The notes under the pieces were generated by a model. It did not search any database, was not told the DNA's origin, and saw only the letters and a list, made by a program, of their open reading frames with translations. Both the position numbers and the translations under genes were made by a program. Positions 60,886-64,000 of a stretch of DNA of 64,000 nucleotides are shown in pieces. Source of the stretch: an uncultured Lachnospiraceae bacterium (lineage in GTDB: Bacteria > Bacillota > Clostridia > Lachnospirales > Lachnospiraceae); assembly GCA_910576535.1 (NCBI GenBank), contig CAJTKK010000008.1, forward strand, positions 1 through 64,000, written 5' to 3'. The number at the start of each line of letters is the position of its first letter. Positions within the stretch are counted from its first letter, which is position 1.

Positions 60886-61416
60886 ATGTCAGAAAGAGTA
60901 ACAGTCATGCTTTCCGAAGAAGAAGTGGACAAGAGAATCCAGGAAATTGGGGAACAGATCAGCAGAGATTATGAAGGGAAACAGGTACATCTGGTATGCG
61001 TGCTGAAAGGCGGCAGCTTTTTCATGTGCGAACTTGCCAAGAGGATCAGTGTGCCGGTATCTTTAGATTTTATGTCGGTATCCAGCTATGGCAGCGAAAC
61101 GAAGTCCAGCGGGGTAGTCAGGATTGTGAAGGACTTGGATGAGCCATTAAAGGGCAAGGACGTAGTAGTAGTAGAAGACATTGTTGATTCCGGCAGGACT
61201 TTGAGTTATCTTTTGGAGATGCTGAGGGACAGAGGGCCTAAGAGCTTAAGGCTTTGCACATTGCTGGATAAACCGGACCGGAGAGTAGTGGATGTCCATG
61301 TGGATTATACAGGGTTTCAGATCCCGGATGAATTTGTTGTCGGCTATGGCCTGGACTATAACCAGAAATATAGGAATCTACCCTATATCGGCGTGGTAAA
61401 ACTGAATGAAGAGTAA
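60886..61416 (+). CDS. hpt: Hypoxanthine phosphoribosyltransferase
   Basis: The 176-residue enzyme makes IMP or GMP from hypoxanthine or guanine and PRPP. The PRPP-binding motif VVVVEDIVDSGRTL lies at about residues 86-99, with VLKGGSFFMCELAKRI near 44 and the purine-side DEFVVGYGLDYNQKYRNLP near 146. AGAGGAGG lies within the end of tilS. The tilS-hpt-ftsH order is conserved across Firmicutes. Confidence 0.96.
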   Translation: MSERVTVMLSEEEVDKRIQEIGEQISRDYEGKQVHLVCVLKGGSFFMCELAKRISVPVSLDFMSVSSYGSETKSSGVVRIVKDLDEPLKGKDVVVVEDIVDSGRTLSYLLEMLRDRGPKSLRLCTLLDKPDRRVVDVHVDYTGFQIPDEFVVGYGLDYNQKYRNLPYIGVVKLNEE

Positions 61417-61481
61417 AAAATGGATAATGCCCGCAGGAATATATAAAAAATATGGAAGATGCGGCAGCATGGAGGTTAGAG

Positions 61482-63326
61482 TTGAATAATAATAAGAAGA
61501 ATTTGAATGCGTATTTCCTGTTAATTCTTGGATTGATGCTTCTGGCAGCGTGGATGTTCCGGAGCCTGAACGGACAGGAAACGGATTATACAAGGGGGGA
61601 GCTGCAAAAATCCCTGAAAGCAGGAGAAGTGCTGGAGGCTGTTATCCAGCCAAATAAGGAGACGCCTACGGGTATTGTACGGGTGGCGCTGATTACAGGG
61701 GAAGAAAAAATTCTTTATGTGACGGATGTAAAAGACATAGAAAACGAATTGGTTTCTTTTGGGCTGGATCCGGAAATAAGGGATATTCCAAGAGAAAACT
61801 GGTTTATGACAAGCGTATTCCCGATCCTTCTTGTGCTGGTAGTGGGGGTCTTTTTCTTTGTTATGATGAATGCCCAGAATTCAGGTGGCGGCAATGGCGG
61901 AAAGATGATGAATTTCGGCAAAAGCCGGGCAAAACTTTCCATGGATAATAAAGTGACCTTAAAAGATGTGGCGGGTCTTCAGGAAGAAAAGGAAGAATTG
62001 GATGAGATAATTAATTTCCTGAAGGAACCTGGGAAATTTACGAAAGTAGGGGCGAGGATCCCGAAAGGGGTCTTGTTGGAAGGGGCGCCTGGTACCGGTA
62101 AAACGCTTTTGGCAAAAGCGATTGCCGGGGAAGCAAATGTACCATTTTTTAGTATTTCAGGCTCTGATTTTGTGGAAATGTTTGTAGGCGTGGGCGCATC
62201 CAGGGTCAGGGATCTGTTTGCAGATGCCAAGAAACACGCTCCGTGTATCGTATTTATTGATGAAATTGATGCCGTGGCAAGGCGGCGTGGTACCGGCATG
62301 GGCGGCGGACACGATGAAAGGGAACAGACGCTGAACCAGTTGCTGGTGGAGATGGACGGTTTTGGTGCAAATGAAGGGATTATCGTATTGGCGGCAACCA
62401 ACCGGGTGGATATCCTGGATCCGGCAATCCTGCGGCCGGGAAGATTTGACAGGAAGATAACGGTCAGCCCCCCGGACGTTAGGGGAAGAAAAGAGATTCT
62501 TTCCGTTCATTCTAAGAATAAGCCATTGGCAGAGGACGTAAACTTAGAGCAGATCGCGCAGACGACCGCCGGTTTTACAGGGGCGGATTTAGAGAACCTG
62601 ATGAATGAAGCGGCAATCCATGCAGCTATGGAGAACCGTGGGTTTGTAAAGCAGGAGGATATTAAGAAATCTTTTATTAAAGTTGGGATTGGCACTGAGA
62701 AAAAAAGCCGCGTAATCTCCGACAAGGAAAAGAAAATTACAGCTTATCATGAGGCAGGCCATGCCATCTTGTTCCATGTGCTTCCCGATGTGGGGCCGGT
62801 ATATACCGTTTCCATTATTCCGACGGGGCTGGGGGCAGCAGGCTATACGATGCCGCTTCCTGAAAAAGATGAGATGTTCATGACAAAAGGAAAAATGCTC
62901 CAAGAGATTATGGTATCTTTAGGAGGACGTATTGCCGAGGAAATTATTTTTGATGATATTACTACCGGGGCATCCAGCGATATAAAGAAAGCGACAAAAG
63001 TAGCGAGGCGGATGGTGACGAGATATGGGATGTCCGATAATATCGGTGTAATTAATTACGATGATGATGACGATGAGGTATTCATTGGAAGGGATCTTGC
63101 CCATGCCAAAAGCCATAGCGAATTAGTGGCAGGGGAAATTGACAGGGAAGTAAAAGAAATTATTAATGAATGCTATGGAAGAGCAAAAGCAATTATTACG
63201 GAGCGTGAGGAAGCCCTTCATAAATGTGCGGATTTGCTGCTGCAGAAGGAAAAAATTACCCGCGAGGAATTTGAAGAGTTAATGGAAGAAAAACCATACA
63301 AACCGGAAGATTTCTTTGCCAATTAG
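61482..63326 (+). CDS. ftsH: ATP-dependent zinc metalloprotease FtsH
   Basis: FtsH is a membrane hexamer that unfolds and degrades membrane and regulatory proteins. Two membrane helices (about 9-27 and 109-130) flank a small outer domain. The AAA module has Walker A GAPGTGKT at 201-208, FIDEIDAV and the SRH TNRVDILDPAILRPGRFDR. The zinc site HEAGH is at 423-427. The start is TTG at 61482, six bases after GGAGG; an ATG at 61452 has no ribosome site. It is the last gene of the tilS operon and is followed by a terminator. Confidence 0.95.
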   Translation: MNNNKKNLNAYFLLILGLMLLAAWMFRSLNGQETDYTRGELQKSLKAGEVLEAVIQPNKETPTGIVRVALITGEEKILYVTDVKDIENELVSFGLDPEIRDIPRENWFMTSVFPILLVLVVGVFFFVMMNAQNSGGGNGGKMMNFGKSRAKLSMDNKVTLKDVAGLQEEKEELDEIINFLKEPGKFTKVGARIPKGVLLEGAPGTGKTLLAKAIAGEANVPFFSISGSDFVEMFVGVGASRVRDLFADAKKHAPCIVFIDEIDAVARRRGTGMGGGHDEREQTLNQLLVEMDGFGANEGIIVLAATNRVDILDPAILRPGRFDRKITVSPPDVRGRKEILSVHSKNKPLAEDVNLEQIAQTTAGFTGADLENLMNEAAIHAAMENRGFVKQEDIKKSFIKVGIGTEKKSRVISDKEKKITAYHEAGHAILFHVLPDVGPVYTVSIIPTGLGAAGYTMPLPEKDEMFMTKGKMLQEIMVSLGGRIAEEIIFDDITTGASSDIKKATKVARRMVTRYGMSDNIGVINYDDDDDEVFIGRDLAHAKSHSELVAGEIDREVKEIINECYGRAKAIITEREEALHKCADLLLQKEKITREEFEELMEEKPYKPEDFFAN

Positions 63327-63632
63327 CAGGTGGATAACAAGAGTATTGTGCAAAGTTAATAAAAAAACAAATTGATTTTTGTGATATTTGTGAATCCTTA
63401 GTATTTACGCAAATGAATGACTATGCTATTATACTACTTGTAACCCCCCAATACATTATATAGTTTTTTGCTATACCCCATAAGAAAGAAATACCTTCTC
63501 TAAAAAAGACAGCAGATCGTTTGGCTGTCTTTTTTACTGTCCGCCGGAAGATGTTGAATAGACTTGAACAGCGGGGATACATAGTATAAAATAATTCATA
63601 AAGATTAGAAAAAGCTATAGGGAGAAAAATGA
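63327..63632 (+). other. Intergenic region: terminator and promoters
   Basis: The terminator AAAAGACAGC (63504-63513) with GCTGTCTTTT (63524-63533) and its T run is about 180 bases after ftsH. Upstream of it, TTTACG and TATTAT 17 bases apart (about 63410-63440) look like a promoter, which would make a short transcript ending at that terminator. TTGAAC and TATAAA near 63563-63590 precede the GH13 gene but with a short spacer of 15. No gene is visible. Confidence 0.55.
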
Positions 63633-64000
63633 ATGGAAATGAACAATTTTCAGAGAGTTGAGTATGACCAGATGTATATCGCTACTATGCGGCCATTATT
63701 TGACAGGAGGGCGTTGTTCAGCGATATGACGGAAGATTATGTATATCCTCCGGAACCCAGTGCGTATGGTGAGATAACGGTAAAGTTCCGTACAAAGAAA
63801 AACAATGTGGATAAAGTATACTTTGTATGTGATAATGAAAAGCACCAGATGTTAAAAATGGAATCAGACAAACATTTTGATTATTATTATCATCCAGTTC
63901 AGTTAGAGGGAAGAGAAATCAGCTATTACTTTGAAATACATGCAGGAAAGGCGGTTTGCTGCTTTAATCATTTCGGTGTGCAGAAAGAACCGGACAGGAA
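63633..64000 (+). CDS. GH13 enzyme, N-terminal part only (CBM34-like domain)
   Basis: The gene runs off the window after about 122 codons. The visible part has an N-terminal beta-sandwich pattern: ATMRPLFDRRALFSDMTEDY, PSAYGEITVKFRTKKNNVDKVYFVCD and HPVQLEGREISYYFEIHAG, which resembles the CBM34-like domain in front of neopullulanase or maltogenic-amylase type GH13 enzymes. The catalytic barrel lies outside the window. GGGAG eight bases upstream sets the ATG at 63633. A role in cytoplasmic maltodextrin or glycogen breakdown is expected, linked in function to the glucosidase at 8322. Confidence 0.75.
   Translation, partial: MEMNNFQRVEYDQMYIATMRPLFDRRALFSDMTEDYVYPPEPSAYGEITVKFRTKKNNVDKVYFVCDNEKHQMLKMESDKHFDYYYHPVQLEGREISYYFEIHAGKAVCCFNHFGVQKEPDR

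Noticed and set aside
61452..61481. ATG start for ftsH ten codons upstream
   Set aside because: No ribosome site precedes it, while GGAGG is placed correctly for TTG at 61482 and the shorter protein has the normal N-terminus.

Overview
The window looks like chromosome of an anaerobic, endospore-forming Firmicute, most likely a Lachnospiraceae (Clostridium cluster XIVa) member. The evidence is a sporulation/division block in the classical order (mazG, HU, S4-domain protein, yabP, yabQ, divIC, spoIIE, tilS, hpt, ftsH), a T-box leader before proS, pyruvate:ferredoxin oxidoreductase, a reverse rubrerythrin, rubredoxins and a PerR-type regulator. Strong AGGAGG-type ribosome binding sites and occasional TTG/GTG starts fit the same group. 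The placement is inferred from gene content, not from a search.

Layout. 1-1375: accessory stretch with an imperfect 70-bp tandem repeat and two small minus-strand genes, one Imm50-like (orphan immunity). 1376-5407: a mannose-family PTS operon whose EIIC has lost its 5' end, followed by EIID, EIIA, EIIB, an RpiR/MurR-type regulator and MurNAc-6-P etherase (murQ), so an amino-sugar/MurNAc salvage unit. 5607-8100: ABC ATPase plus large permease. 8322-13500: GH13 alpha-glucosidase, a small anchored protein, and a minus-strand group with two metallophosphoesterases and a DUF4474 protein. 13812-16569: two MATE transporters. 16883-25484: DUF3810 membrane metalloprotein, exonuclease III, acidic lipoprotein, SGNH/MBOAT acyl-transfer pair, DUF4358 lipoprotein, HAD phosphatase and DUF362 ferredoxin-like protein. 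25545-27571 (minus): murG translationally coupled to a C39-like protein, and a TSCPD protein. 27762-33199: pgi, ECF S-component, HPr-like protein, 2-hydroxyacid dehydrogenase and membrane proteins.

33394-34588 (minus) is a perR - reverse rubrerythrin - rubredoxin operon. Beside it are a two-component system, an RluA-type pseudouridine synthase, an AI-2E family transporter and an O-antigen-ligase-like protein. 41169-42926 encodes an unusual three-part protein: a C_GCAxxG_C_C cysteine domain, a degenerate GGDEF and an intact EAL domain. T-box/proS follows. 44920-49943 (minus) is nifJ - fprA - rubredoxin, tying pyruvate oxidation to a flavodiiron oxygen/NO reductase. Then come ackA, cca, a CotS-like protein, a PEGA-domain protein and the sporulation/division block. 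The window ends inside a second GH13 enzyme.

The most distinctive signals are the cysteine-domain/c-di-GMP phosphodiesterase fusion; a spoIIE promoter with a 21-bp spacer as in Spo0A-activated promoters; a SpoIIE lacking its membrane domain; a 29-bp duplicated tandem-half-site motif between perR and the sensor kinase; a perfect operator-like palindrome on the HU promoter; and the decapitated PTS operon. No tRNA, rRNA, insertion sequence or CRISPR array was recognised.
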